Counted from the first letter of the stretch, positions 35,353 to 47,095 are shown. The stretch is DNA of 64,000 bases from Cornus controversa (GCA_026545225.1 CM048845.1:101056033-101120032); one strand, 5' to 3'. A program made the numbers and translations. Notes: generated by a model from the letters alone, not told the origin.

Positions 35353-37283
35353 TAACGGGCCGGGCTAGCCTGGCCTGCTATTTTGAGAGCCCAAGCCCAC
35401 CAGGCTTTGATGGTTTTGGCTAGGCCAGGCCGGATTTGAAATCATTTTGAGAATCCCAAATCTGGCCCTTGGGCTTTGGAATGGCGGGCTACAGTCTTCG
35501 AACGGGTCGAGCAGCTCCGAGCTTAGAATGGTTTTTTTTTTTTCCTTCCGAACTTATGTTACCATGAGTTGAAAAAAAAAAAAACCTTATAACCCGTTGC
35601 AAATAACTAAATATGTATGTATGTAACTTGCCTACAGATTAAAGATACCATCAAATTCTTACTTAATGATAACATTTGATTACTTACTATGGTATCATGC
35701 ATTATGATGCAAGACCACAAACAGTAATGAAAACGAAATGAGAATTCTCTTAAATATGCAAGGCCACAAACAGGGCCTGGGTATAGTATATTTAAATCCG
35801 TTGCAGTAGTAAGGTAGACAAAACTAGTTGTAAAAGACTCTTTCTAGAGATTTGTGTCTTACCTGTTTAGGTTGACCGGTCACCGAATGTCACAGTATTA
35901 GTATTATAATAGGAGATCAACTGACGAGAAAGTTTAATCGATTAGGATAAGCTTTTTTATCCTTATCTTGCATACATGCAAGATAGGAGACTAAACTTCT
36001 ATAGAACTCAACCAAAGTGATGCAAAACATGCACCACAAAGTATGATGAAAGTTGAAGAAAATGAGAGGAAGAGTGCACGTATGAGAGGGAATGAGTGTA
36101 TGAATACAATGCACACTAAAACACCTATAAAAGCCCATATGGCCGAGCCTGGACCGGTCCAGACTCCAACCTATCCCTTGGACCAGTCCAGCATGATCCA
36201 ATTGGTCCGTTGACCAAGTTTGATCAACTTTGACATTTTTTGCAATTTAAAAAAAAATGCTTAAAAATGCAAAAATAAATAAATAAATTCCTTAAAAAAT
36301 GAAAATAGGAAAAAAAATTGAATTTTTATTTATCTGAAAATAAAATAAAATATAATAATTTTATAATCATTAAAACCAAATTTTCACATAAAATAACAAT
36401 AAGGCCTAAAATTTTCAAAAAAAATCAAGAAAATTCACAATTGCACAATCTTAAAACCCATAAATTTGTCAACAAAATTCATATTTAAATTCATGATCAT
36501 CGCATAATTTTCAATTCACAAATCAAATTCCTTTGATTCATCTTCTAAAACACATTAGATAATAAGTAAATAAAATCACACATGATCAAATATTTTCATT
36601 GAATTTTATTTTTTTTTATTTCTAAGACGGTGACTTTCACTCTTACGGGCAGCTTCCTCAAAACAACTTCTTTAAAAGATATCTCATTGGAGATCTATGT
36701 TGTAGTGGTAGTTTCGAATTTATGATCTAAGCATTGATGACTAAGGTAACCTTTTCCTTTTTGTTTTAGATTTTTAGCAATTATTTTCAATTCTTTCTTT
36801 TTCTGCTAAATAAAAATAGAATCTTTTCTTTTCATTTTTTTATTGATCATTTAAGCCTTCAATGTTACTCATACAATATACTCTAATCAACTTCACATTA
36901 GTTTTCAATTAATTCTCTCAGAGTTGGACTAGTGCACAAATTGTATGGGCTCAAAAGATTCACCTCTAAAAAGAAAAAAACATATCACATTAGTCATCAA
37001 TGCTTAGATCATAAATTCAAGTACTTCATCCATTGATAAACTAAATGTTTCAATCATACATTCATAAATCAAAGTGAACTTAAACAGAAATATAGAGAAT
37101 TCACATTATTTTATAGAAAAATATGATTTTCACATTCACATGATTATCACCAAAAATAAACAAATCCTAACCTACACTAAAACGTATGGACCAATGGAAA
37201 ATAAATAATGAACATAAGCTCAATCCATGACCATAAAAGTCCTAATGACCTCAAATGAGGGTTTTGCACCCAAAGATCTATTA
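35353..37283. other. Repeat-derived sequence without recognised gene
   Basis: Begins with a GGGCCGGGC/GGCCAGGCCGG-rich segment (35,359-35,520). It continues through text with GGACCGGTCCAG and GGACCAGTCCAGC (36,150-36,195), motifs also seen near 45,490-45,580, and then AT-rich DNA. It contains the 29-bp inverted repeat listed separately. Probably decayed retroelement LTR sequence. No coding domains seen. Confidence 0.45.
36716..37018. repeat. Perfect 29-bp inverted repeat, 245-bp spacer
   Basis: GAATTTATGATCTAAGCATT... at 36,716-36,744 is exactly reverse-complemented at 36,990-37,018. Weak similarity continues on the inner side (CCTTTTTGTTTTAG versus TTTCTTTTTAG), so two short related sequences may have landed head-to-head. 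No coding content. Confidence 0.75.
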
Positions 37284-38252
37284 GGAATTAATTATGGTTA
37301 AGTGTATCAATTAAAAATACCACTCGTAATAGCATAAATCCAAGTAAGATAGGGTTAAAGTGAGGGTGTCGAACCACAGAGAGTAAGTATTAGGTTTATA
37401 TTTGAACTGTGAAATTAATTCTAACTAGATTAAAAAAAGTGGATTGTTGATTTTTACTTCTAATTTTAATAATTAACTAAGTAAAGATAATGAAATTGGA
37501 AGCAAGTAAATCTACTAAATGAAGATAAGAATAAGATGAGACTAGGGTTTTTGACTTCACCACTAATCTCGTAATCAATAGACAATTAAACCAATTATGG
37601 GGAGTTATATCATGCATATGTTTTGGTGACTATAATCCCACATTCAATTAACAAGAAAGATTATATATGATCATGGCTAAGTATGAATTATCTTCAATTA
37701 GCATGCATCATCTAGCTATCTATTCCACTCTAGGGTGTAAAATGATCCATCTTTTTTAGGCAAAATTCATCAAAATTCAAATTATATATTCAATTAATTT
37801 TATTGTGTAATTATCACTCTTATAATCACAAAAAATAAGAGGGATTGAGTTCAATCACAACAATTAAATATCTAAGACAAGATAAGAAATTATTGAAATT
37901 GAATGTAAACTTTATAGATCAATTCTTAATAAAATCCTCTAAATTACACAATTTATACATGAATATAAAAATCTCCAATTAGAACAATCAAACCACTGAT
38001 GCTCAGTTAGGGCTACATCAAAACCCGAGTGGAAGAGCTAGCTGCTCATGGTGGAAGAAGACATCTCAACGGTTGAGGAAGAAGACATTATCTCCATAGA
38101 AGAGATGTCAACCCTTGTTCTCTTGTTCTCCAATCTTCTTTTCCTCAAAAGCTCTTAAAAACTTCAACAAAAGGTCCCAAAAACATCCCCAATTCGCCAC
38201 TTTTATATGCCAAGAGAAAACATGATGTTTCCCAACCAAAATAGGAGACTTA

Positions 38253-38915
38253 TGCTGCGTTTGGTACACAGGAATGGAATGGAATGCCCATTCCAACCAT
38301 TCTTTTGTTTAGTAAGATTTTTAAGGTGAGAATGGTCTTTCCCTTAGAAAGAAAATTCATTCCCATGAATGAAAATCCATTCCATAGTTAAACCTCTAGA
38401 ATGGACATTCCATTCCCAGTAAGATTAAAAAAAATCATATGACCAAAAAATCCTTCACCTCCATCACCACCACCACACACCAACTCTACCACCACCACCA
38501 TCATCTGGTTTACCACCACCACTACCACCACCATCATCTGCTTTACCACCACCACCATCATCTGCTTTATCACCACCATTGTCTCCACTCCCACATCGCC
38601 ACCTTCTTCCACCACCACCACCGCCTCTGCCGTCGCCATCACATCGCATCACCACCACCTTCCTTCACCACCTCCACCACCACACCTCGCCACAACCTCC
38701 ACTACAACCACCTCTACATTGTCACCTTCCTCCACCACCACATATTTGTTGGTTTAATTTATTTGTTACTAGGAAGGGTATTTTGGAGAATTTGATTTAA
38801 AATTTATTTTATTCCCACCTCATTTCATATTTACAACCAAACAATATAATGAGAATGGTCATTCCATTCCATTCTCATTCTCATTCCATTCCATTCACGC
38901 GTACCAAACGCGGCA
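38253..38915. mobile_element. PIF/Harbinger-type non-autonomous element (TTA target duplication)
   Basis: The ends TGCTGCGTTTGGTACA and GTACCAAACGCGGCA are inverted repeats, flanked by TTA on both sides (38,250-38,252 and 38,916-38,918), the hallmark of PIF/Harbinger (Tourist) elements. The subterminal regions repeat GGAATGGAATG and CATTCCATTC. The 663-bp body has no transposase; instead it holds an ACCACC/CATCACC-rich tract. Nested in the Athila-like LTR, so it is the younger insertion. Confidence 0.85.
38455..38740. repeat. CCACCA/CATCAC trinucleotide-rich tract inside the Harbinger element
   Basis: Irregular CAC/CAT/ACC repeats, with the partially repeated phrase CACCACCATCATCTG(C/G)TTTA about every 30 bp. 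The poly-His and poly-Gly/Val frames on the two strands are by-products of this composition. Confidence 0.85.
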
Positions 38916-39429
38916 TTAGGATAATCCCTTAGCTCCAATTATGTGGATTTTTTTACTGAACTTTGGCCCAAATTTTGACGTTGTAAATATCTGTTTCATG
39001 AAATTTTTATGAAATATAAAAAGATCCGAAATCGAATTTCCTTAAACTAATGCAAAGTTTGGCCCGTTTTGACAATTGAATAAGGAGTTATGGGTAGAAT
39101 ACAGAAACGGGTCCAAAACTTTCTTTTTTGTAGAATTGAATTTCAGCCTATAACTTCCTTAAGCAATTAAACTCCATTTAGGGATCTTCCTTGGGCTATT
39201 TTGAATTGAAATATTGACTTGAATTGATCTAATTGATGTAGAATTCTTCTACCCTCTTGAATATCATCTTTAAAAGCCCAAAATTCATGATTTGAGTGAA
39301 TTTACTATTAAAGACCTGAAAATAAGAAAAACACTAAAATAAAGTAAAATCAAAATTAATATATCACTAAGAGAATAAAATATATAAATTAAGAAGCTAT
39401 AATGCGTAACATTAACGCCTATCAGGAAT

Positions 39430-41313
39430 AAATTTCATAGTATCAACAGGCACAAACTTCTCCAAATCTTCATTTCTCATCCAAATTATTTTAACATACA
39501 ACCCATTAGGAAAATATTGTGGAGAAACAGAAACATTATTTTTCTTATTTGAATTCTTTTTAGCTTGAGAACTTTAAGGTTTGTTCCAATTATTTGATTT
39601 TCTAGCATGAACCCTATTCTTAGCAAAAGAATTATTCACATGAAAATCAGAATTAGAATATTTTTTCTTCCTATAGTAATAATGTTGACTATGTCCATTC
39701 TTATCACAAAAATTACAATGAAGCACATTGGACACAGCATTAGCATGCAAAGACTCAACTTGAAGCTTAGGTTTGGGTGTAGACAAATTCAAGTTCTTGA
39801 GTTTAAAAAAAATAGATTTACCCTTAGATGATGACCCAACAAAATCTAGTCCAACATTAATCATGCTATCAAGCGTAATCTACCTAGAAGTAAATGCAAT
39901 CAATTTCTCTTGTGACTTTCAATTCAAGCTCAAGAAAATCAGTTCTAGCAACAAGAGTATATCTAGTAGAAATAAGTTGACTTACCTCGCTTTCAAGAAA
40001 CTTAACTTTACTTTGAAGATTAAGAATTTCTGATTTGTTCTCTTCAATCTTCTTTTGGATCTTCTCACTTTCTTCCATCAAAGATTCTTTTTCATTTTTC
40101 ACCATCTCCAATTACTTAGCATACTTTTTGTAAGCTCTTTTGATTTTAACAGTCTTAGTATACAACTCCTCAAAAGCTTTGGACAATTCTTCCTTGATTG
40201 GTTGGTTATTCTCTTTCTTCATATTCAGAATCATCGGACCCAACTTGACTTAGAGTTGTAAAATTATCTATTTCACCTACATTAGAAGAAGAATTATTAG
40301 CAGTATCATCATTCAATAAAGTAACAAAATCAAGAGCATCATTCTTAATAGAAGAATTACTATCAGAATTAGAAGAATCTGACTAAAAAATAATCGCTTT
40401 CATGACTTTCTTTTTATATTTCTTTGCACTAAAGTTATTTTTCTTAGGACTTGGACACTGATTAGATGTGTGACCTTTACCACCACATGTCCAATAAGTG
40501 ATTTCAGAATCCTTAGAGTCATTAACTTCTTTTTCTTTCCTATCATTACCTTTAGATGATAAACCTTGACTACAAAACTTAGAATGATTTTCTTTTCTAA
40601 GATTCTATATGTTCATATTTAAATATCTTCTTAAATTTCCTAGCTAGGAGTGCAACATCATTATCTTAATCATATTCAAAACTTTTAACCTTTTCAACTT
40701 CAATTTTTGAAGAATTTAAAATATTTGACAAATTTGAAGACTTAGAAAGTCTTTGAGGATTTTAAAGCTATTTTTTTTTATTTCTGAAGTTTTGGATATT
40801 TTATCTCAAAAGTTTGAATATATTCAACTAATTCTGCCACATCCATCGAATCAACATTTCTACTCTCATCTAAGGCTTCCAACTTAGTTTGAAACATATC
40901 AGGAAGTGACCTCATTATTTTTCTAACAACCTAAAAAAGATGGATGAAGATGAGATATTTTCTGAGTTTTATTCTAAGCCTAATGAAAATTTTCAAAGTT
41001 GTGCTAACATTTGTAGTTTTGACTTCCTTACCTTGGTAGTACCTTCATGAGTTACCTACAAAATATCACATACTTCTTTCGAAGTGGAACAAGCAAAGAT
41101 TCTAGCAAATTCAGATGGAATAATATAATTAAATATAGCATATAAACCCTTATTATTATTAGATTCTTCATACTCAGCATTTAACCATGTTCCCTTATCA
41201 TTCATTAAAGTGACAATCACATCACCAATACTAGTAGTAGAGGTAGAAATTTGATATCCATTCTCAACATACATCCAAACTCTTTCACCTTGATATTTAA
41301 GAAAAGATTTCAT
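39430..41313 (-). mobile_element. Ty1/copia retrotransposon gag remnant (broken)
   Basis: Reading the minus strand from 41,313: MKSFLKYQGERVWMYVENGY, then GTWLNAEYEESNNNKGLYAI, resemble the N-terminal gag of plant copia elements. A zinc-knuckle-like YWTCGGKGHTSNQC lies near 40,480, where a Tyr stands in the first Cys place. A coiled-coil segment follows (40,111-39,884, EKESLMEESEKIQKKIEEN), then a second motif CNFCDKNGHSQHYYYRKK (about 39,700) with Tyr in place of the last Cys. Several stops and frameshifts separate the pieces. Protease, integrase and reverse transcriptase are not found: the block ends at the solo LTR at 39,424. The element is dead. Confidence 0.7.
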
Positions 41314-41449
41314 GCAAGCTAGACTTCCAAAAAGTATAATTTAACCATCAAACAAAGGAGTTTGCTAAATCGATCCACCATCTTTCATACTAGATTCTAT
41401 GATCATTTTTGAAAACAAAAATAATTTTTGATTTAAAAAATTACTTTTG

Positions 41450-42158
41450 CAAGGAACTACTCACAAATTAGAGAACAATATTTTGATGCCAATTGTGAGT
41501 TGTGCAGTGCGGAAGCGGCTGCGAAAGCTTGTTTTGCTTAATCTTTCAGATTATTCAATTTTAAATCCAATTAAAATCTAAGCAATCCCACAAAGCAAGT
41601 AAATAAAATAATGTGTAGTAAAGTAAATGAATGCACCAGATATACGTGAAAAATCTAGATAAAAAAAATCACGAGTGAGACTTTGCAGCCCTTGAGAACC
41701 AAATCCATTATCGTCGAAGTAAAGTACAACAGACTCTATCCCAGACTCACAACCACTCCACTCTAACAAGAACTTGATGCGAAACACGTCAAGCTTACTA
41801 TTGTGACTCCCTTGTCCAATTGCTGCAAACTTTTGGCTAACGCCACAATTATTGCAGAAGAGTAACTGGAAGAACATGAACACTGAGCAAGTATTCTGTC
41901 CTCTTCATAATGCAATCTTCTTCTTCTTCTTCTTACCAACGAATAGTTATAGAAGAAACCAATCTATTAACTTGATCAATAAGATATCTTTAAAGTAGTC
42001 TTCGAACGCTTGATCAAGTAGATAGAGAAACACAACATAAATCACTCATAATGTATATATATGTGTGATCTATCAAAGAAATATAAACAGAAGAATAAAA
42101 ATTTTCTGTTAGAAAAATATCTCAATGCTTTCTCTCTCTAAAAATATTTGTTTGATAA
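41450..42158 (-). mobile_element. Putative leader / 5' LTR part of the copia element
   Basis: Directly upstream (minus strand) of the gag start. ATTGGCATCAAAATATTGTTC at about 41,484-41,504 is a decayed primer-binding-site-like stretch (TGGTATCA type). Upstream of it comes CTCGTGATTTTTTTTATCTAG, TTTTTCACGTATATCTGGTG and a TCTTCT run, text typical of plant copia LTR ends. The LTR seems to continue beyond the inserted solo LTR at 45,293. A 101-codon frame here is not considered a gene. Confidence 0.45.
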
Positions 42159-42678
42159 GTATTTGTGACCTGAGAATTGTCCCTAGAGGGGGGGTGAATA
42201 GGGACTTTAAGGAAACAATGGAACTTTTTTGATTTAACATGTTTTGACAAAGATTAGCTTGAATGAAATTTTGTCAAACACTTGATGAACTTATGTATTC
42301 AACAAGTAGGATTGAGAATGCTCTATATATTATGCACTTAAATAATCTAGTAAATACAACAAGTGTAAGTGCAACATATCATACTTGTAGTGTGTGAAAA
42401 TGTTGATAGCATATTTTATTAGCCACATGGTATGCAAATTGATTGATAACAAGATAATCAAATAAGAACTCAATCAATCAACAATTAATTAATTCCACAA
42501 CTCAACCAATGTACTCTAAGCATTCATCATATCCTCCTCATATAAATTGAAACATATAAACATATCATTAATATATAAAACATATAGAATTTAAACATAT
42601 GAAATGTTATAAAATAAATGAGTTTAAGGATAGAAAAATGCAAATCAAGTGACACCATAATTTTTATATGGTTTGGCT

Positions 42679-42807
42679 TAGGGGTGGCAATTTCCTCCGC
42701 CCCGGTGGGTTTTCGCCCCTAATGAAGGGGATTTAGTCTGCCCCTAATAGGAGTAGGGGCGGGTATAATTTTTTTAAGAAAACTCGCCTAGTACCCGCCC
42801 CATCCCG

Positions 42808-42851
<44 letters not shown>

Positions 42852-43346
42852 CATAATTATATGAAGTATCATTTCTTTTATTATTATATTACTTATATAA
42901 ATATAGTATACTAGATATATGACAGTCACTAGAGTTTACCTTGTTCTGCTCTATTCCTCTCTTTATCTTATGACTAAAGAGAACTCTCTCTATCTTGTGT
43001 ACATAATAGATCTATAATAAAAAAAAAATTTGAAGACCAAAACTGTTTCTATCTCCATCTACGTATGTATGTATGTATATTTGTGTCATTTTCTTTGGTC
43101 TTATATATTGGGATTTTGACTGTAGGAGCATTGTATCATCGTTTGGGTACATTTAGCCCAAACATCGAATTCAAAGCAAATAAAGTAAATGATTTTAAGG
43201 ATTTTGTTATTCCTCTCTTTCTCTAAATGGGGCGGTGGTGGTATGTTTACCACAAACCCCTTAGGGTTTTTAACAGGAGATGGATTGAGTATTTCCTTGA
43301 TGGGGCGGGGTAGGGTTTTGGCATACTCTCCCCGTTGCCATCCCTA
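42679..43346. mobile_element. Non-autonomous hAT element, copy 1 (668 bp)
   Basis: The ends TAGGGGTGGCAATTTCC and GTTGCCATCCCTA are short inverted repeats of hAT type. The flanks GTTTGGCT and GTTCGACC are an eroded 8-bp target duplication (5 of 8). Insertion into the LTR is proven by the uninterrupted homologous segment at about 1035-1050 in the other LTR copy. A (TA)n run lies at 42,812-42,846. It is closely similar to 54,096-54,782 throughout (TTGTTCTGCTCTATTCCTCT, GGGTACATTTAG(C/T)CC). Confidence 0.85.
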
Positions 43347-43414
43347 GTTCGACCCCTCTTGCCTAGATCTATGCCTCAAGAGCACTTCTTGAGGTTTCCA
43401 CTATAGAGCTTCCT

Positions 43415-43610
43415 TTAAGTGTGAAAAGCAAACCGTACAATTGCCAAGTGAATCACTTGGGCTTTTTTGCTCAACGAAAACCTTACTAAGATTTTTTTGC
43501 CAAACTCATGACTTAGGCTTCCTTACTCAATGAAAACCTCACCAAGACTTCTTTGCCAAGCTCACGACTTTGGCTTCTTTGCCAAGTGCATCACTTGGTC
43601 TTCCTCTCAA
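43415..43610. repeat. Tandem repeats within the Sirevirus-like LTR
   Basis: Three to four imperfect units of the phrase TTGCCAAG(T/C)...ACTTGGGCTTCCTTACTCAA, then TGAAAACCTCACCAAGACTT, each about 60-70 bp. They lie inside the solo LTR and are non-coding. Confidence 0.7.
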
Positions 43611-43640
43611 AAGATGGATAAGAGTTTAGGTAAAATTGAG

Positions 43641-43727
43641 AATATCCCTCAATGGATAGATACACAAATGATAGCTCAATAGAGAATATCCCTCAATGGA
43701 TAGATACACAAATTATAGCTCACATAC
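43641..43727. repeat. 42-bp tandem duplication in the LTR
   Basis: GAGAATATCCCTCAATGGAT plus AGATACACAAATGATAGCTC occurs twice head-to-tail, nearly identical. Confidence 0.85.
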
Positions 43728-45292
43728 CTAGAGTTAGCAATGAAATACTCAATTGAAAGCTCTTCACTAGAATTTTGCCACTATGAATGATATGTAAGTG
43801 TTTGGTTTAATAGTGGTGGCTACCAATAGATGAATGATATGAAGATTTAAACTCTAAGGTAGCATCTACTAATAATATATGATCATGGAGGGTTATGGTA
43901 GTCTTTCTTATGTGTATAATACATATACAAGGTGTATTTATAGTCCAACAATGAATTATGACCATTTGGAAGTGGTTGGGAAACATTAAGTACAGAAACT
44001 AGCCTTTGGAGTTGGAATCTCCAGGTTTAGATACTAATGAATTTATAGGTCGACTAAAGCTATGATTCGGTAGGCTGAAACCTCCCCTATTTTGCACACC
44101 CTACTAGAATGAATACCAACTTCTATTAGTCAACTGATGGATTCCATCAGGCGACCGAAAGGCCTCTATCAGTCGACTGATGGGTTCATCAGGTGACCGA
44201 AAGTCTCCAGACTCCCCAGGTCAAAATCTGTTCCCAGACTTAGCCAGTTTCTCCTATACAGTGTATTAATACACTACACACTTAATTACAATAAAAATAT
44301 TTAAGTAAATTTAAGTTATTCAATGTAATTAAGCAAAGTACTCCCCATTTGGATTCAATAAAAATAGTTTCAAAATCAAATTCTAGGTGAATCAAAATTT
44401 AATTTTTCAGTTTTAATACAAAACGGATTTTCACAATTTTGACATAAAAATTCATCGTACAATATGAATGACTAAATTAAGTCGTTTGGGGCTGAGAAAA
44501 TTCATATCATTGTGATAAATCATGGGGTATAATTACCGAAATTTTTTATGTCAAGATTCAATAAAAAAAACTCATATTTACGTTTTTGCCCCTAGAATCA
44601 AACACTTAGCTAAATTTCTGCGCTAAGTACCCAAAATAGTAACTGTGAATGACTCGGCTTTATATAGTGATTCAATTGAGTTCAAAGCCTAATTCATTCT
44701 ATCTAAGAACCATAAATGATATTTTCTAGTTCAAGTAAAGGTTCTAAAATTTGTTTACTCAAGAATTGAGTTCCTTCAAAGCTAAACATAAGTTTGAATT
44801 ATCTCAATCTCAACGAAGGCCTTCAAGATGATTCAATGAAGTTCATGGCCTAATTCTAAGTGTCCAAGAAACTATGATATGATATGAATGATATGCATTG
44901 GTCCTGAGGTCCACTAGGTCAATAGATGAGCTTTCAAAATAAGTTATTTCATAAATAACTTTACATTAAATCTAGCACTTACCCAAGACTAGCCTACCCA
45001 AGTCTTTTGATCTTCAAATCTTTAAGCTTTTGGGTTCCTTCATCATGTGGCTTGGATTCACTTCAACTTCGCCATTGATCTTGATTATTGATCTTTGATT
45101 TTCATGATCATGTGGCTTCATATATCATCTTCTAGTTCCTTTTGAAGTCTAATGTCTTTAAGATACTTGAGATAATATGACATTTTGTAAACTGCACACT
45201 CAAGTAAACTTATTAAATCTACACCACAATATGTTGTTATCATCAAAATCACCCGAGTAACCTAGGATTGAAACCTTGAGGTTAACAGTATT

Positions 45293-45940
45293 GAAAGCTT
45301 CATGAAAGTACACTGAATGCATATTTAGTGAGAAATCATATGAGATTTTTATACATGTTAAAAAACCTAATTTTTCTTAAAAAATTAAGTTAAAAATCAA
45401 TAGGAAACAAGTCCTAAAGTTTAAAGAAATTTTTAAAGTTAAATTCGGGTCAAAACAGGACACTGGAAGGAAAAAATCTGCCACCAAAAGCCTTGGACTA
45501 GTCCAAGGCTTGCCCTATAGGTTTGTGAAGTGCTGAAACTTCATCGAGTGGTCCAGGTTTGAGCTGGACTGGTCTAACCATGAAGATTTTGAAAAAATAG
45601 CTCAAAAACTCTAATTTTCAAGGTCGGAACCTCCCGGTTTGAAATATATGTGTTCTCACCACTTTATCTGGACTACATGACTCTTATACTTGAACAATGA
45701 TGTTTTCATGTAATTCGAATCATCAAAAACTTTAATCGATCAAATCATTGTTCAAATTATTAATGTATTCTTCTGAATATTCAAGCTTCATCCCTTTGAA
45801 AAATGTTTGCATGGTTGGTGTAGAACTTCATGCTCACTCTGAGACTTCAATTACATATTAAAAGAATATAAATCAAATATTATAACTCGATCATATCTAG
45901 TAGTTTTGACACTGAAGCTTGCTAATTACCAAAATATATG
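45293..45940. other. Retroelement-derived sequence, no gene recognised
   Basis: Flank of the solo LTR, probably the rest of the interrupted copia LTR. It holds an imperfect palindrome around CTTGGACTAGTCCAAGGC (45,491-45,508). No coding domains. Confidence 0.4.
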
Positions 45941-45944
45941 TCAC

Positions 45945-46442
45945 ATCTATGTATAAAAAGTTTCTGGCACATGGTGCTATATAATAAAAAGCTTTCAACA
46001 TAAGGTGCTATATATAAAAAGCTTTTGGCACATGGTGCTATATATAAAATGCTTTTGGCACATGGTGCTATATATAAAAATTTTTGGCACAGGGTGCGAA
46101 TATAAAAAGCCTTTAGCACAAGGTGATAGATAATAAAAAGCTTTTGGCACAAGGTACTATGACCGTGTTTGGCAGAACTTTTGGTTCGGCTTTTACGCAG
46201 AAGAAAAAGAGAAGCAAAAGCTAAATCAGGAAGCTGATACCTCCCAGCTTCCTTTAAACACTCTTTTTGGACTCCGAAACTCTTCCGTCTTACCAATCCA
46301 AACACTTTCCAAAAAGGCTTTTGAGCTTGAAAAGCCAAAAGTCACTTTTCAAAAGCCAATCCAAACAGGGCCTATATATAATATTTTTTGGCATAAGGTG
46401 CTAATATAAAAAGCTTTTGGCACAAGGTGCTATATATAAAAA
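45945..46442. repeat. About 30-bp minisatellite (GCTTTTGGCACAAGGTGCTA type), interrupted by a MITE
   Basis: Roughly nine units of GCTTTTGGCACAAGGTGCTATATATAAAAA with variants (CATGG/AAGG), seven before and two after a 212-bp insertion at 46,161-46,372. The minus-strand 138-codon frame across it arises because the unit is close to a multiple of three. It is not a gene. Confidence 0.9.
46161..46372. mobile_element. MITE nested in the minisatellite (212 bp)
   Basis: GACCGTGTTTGGCAGAAC at the left and CCAATCCAAACAGGGCC at the right are inverted ends of a common plant MITE type. The flanking array resumes in register (…GGTACTAT | TATATATAA…), so TAT is the likely target duplication. Internal pairing between GCTTTTGAGCTTGAAAAGCC-like words. 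Non-coding. Confidence 0.75.
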
Positions 46443-46699
46443 GTTGCTTGCTTTTTAGAATCATTCGCTAAAAAATTAATAACATTCAATGTGTTTGGAA
46501 TTTTTGACTGAAATAAATTTTAATGAAAATAAAATCTCAAAGGCTTCAATTTGAGTACCAATATCATCATGTTTTGAAGTATAGATTTTTTTCAAGTTTT
46601 TGAAAAAATATAATTGTATATATATGTGTGTGTGTGTGGGTGTGTGTGTGTGTTAACATGGGGTTTCTCACCAATTCAAGTGGGACCAGCTTGTATTTG

Positions 46700-47095
46700 G
46701 ATTTTGCGAGACCTTGGGGGTCATCTTGCAATATCCTGGGTATCATCTTGCAATATCTTGGATACTGTATTACAATATCTTGGGTATTGTCTTGCAATAT
46801 CTTGGGCACTGTATTACAATACCTTAAGTACCGTCTTTGCAATACATTGGGTATGGTCTTGCAATACCCTGGGTATCATCTTTGCAATACATTGGGCATT
46901 GTCTTGTAATATTCTTGGTATCGTTTTGCAATATTCTGAGCATTTTCTTAAAATATTCTGGGTATTATCTCTACAACACCTTAGACATATCATTCTACAA
47001 TACCTTTGGCATGGTTTTTGCAGTACCCTGGATTCGTCCTTGTAGGATCTTGGGTATTGTGTTTATAATACCTTGGCTATTGTCTTTGCATGATC
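46700..47095. repeat. About 30-bp minisatellite (TTGCAATATCTTGGGTATTG type)
   Basis: About 13 diverged units of CTTGCAATATCTTGGGTATTGT. Because the unit is about 30 bp, three frames stay open for 90-140 codons with a 10-aa periodicity (CNILGIVLQYLGY-like). The lack of any non-repeat coding sequence argues against a protein. Confidence 0.9.

Larger units (their letters stand above)
37289..39424 (-). mobile_element. Athila-like Ty3/gypsy solo LTR (split by a PIF/Harbinger element)
   Basis: On the minus strand the block begins TGATAGGCGTTAATGTTACG and runs through text typical of Athila-type LTRs (TTTACTTTAGTGTTTTTCTT, AAAGTTTTGGACCCG, CTCTGTGGTTCGACACCC). It ends at the plus-strand segment TAATTATGGTTAAG. 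Both sides carry GGAAT (37,284-37,288 and 39,425-39,429), a 5-bp target-site duplication. Removing the nested element leaves about 1.47 kb, in the Athila LTR size range. No internal domains flank it, so it is probably a solo LTR. The left end is not a canonical TG/CA terminus, which lowers confidence. Confidence 0.55.
42164..45287 (-). mobile_element. Sirevirus-like (Ty1/copia) solo LTR with 5-bp TSD, split by a hAT element
   Basis: In plus orientation the block starts TGTGACCTGAGAATTGTCCC and ends AACCTTGAGGTTAACA, so it has TG...CA ends. GTATT occurs on both sides (42,159-42,163 and 45,288-45,292), a perfect target duplication. Read on the minus strand, it opens with TGTTAACCTCAAGG and GATTTTGATGATAACAAC and closes with CCTATTCACCCCCCCTC, which resembles Sirevirus-type LTRs. 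Without the nested hAT it is about 2.45 kb. No coding domains. A partial second copy lies at 950-1545 in the other orientation. Confidence 0.75.

Noticed and set aside
38388..38800. Poly-His (plus) and poly-Val/Gly (minus) open frames
   Set aside because: By-products of the CCACCA-type tract inside a Harbinger element.
41578..41883. 101-codon minus-strand open frame upstream of the copia gag
   Set aside because: It lies in LTR/leader-type sequence and shows no protein family.
45922..46338. 138-codon minus-strand open frame with repeated YIAPCAKS-type text
   Set aside because: It is the translation of a 30-bp minisatellite plus part of a MITE.
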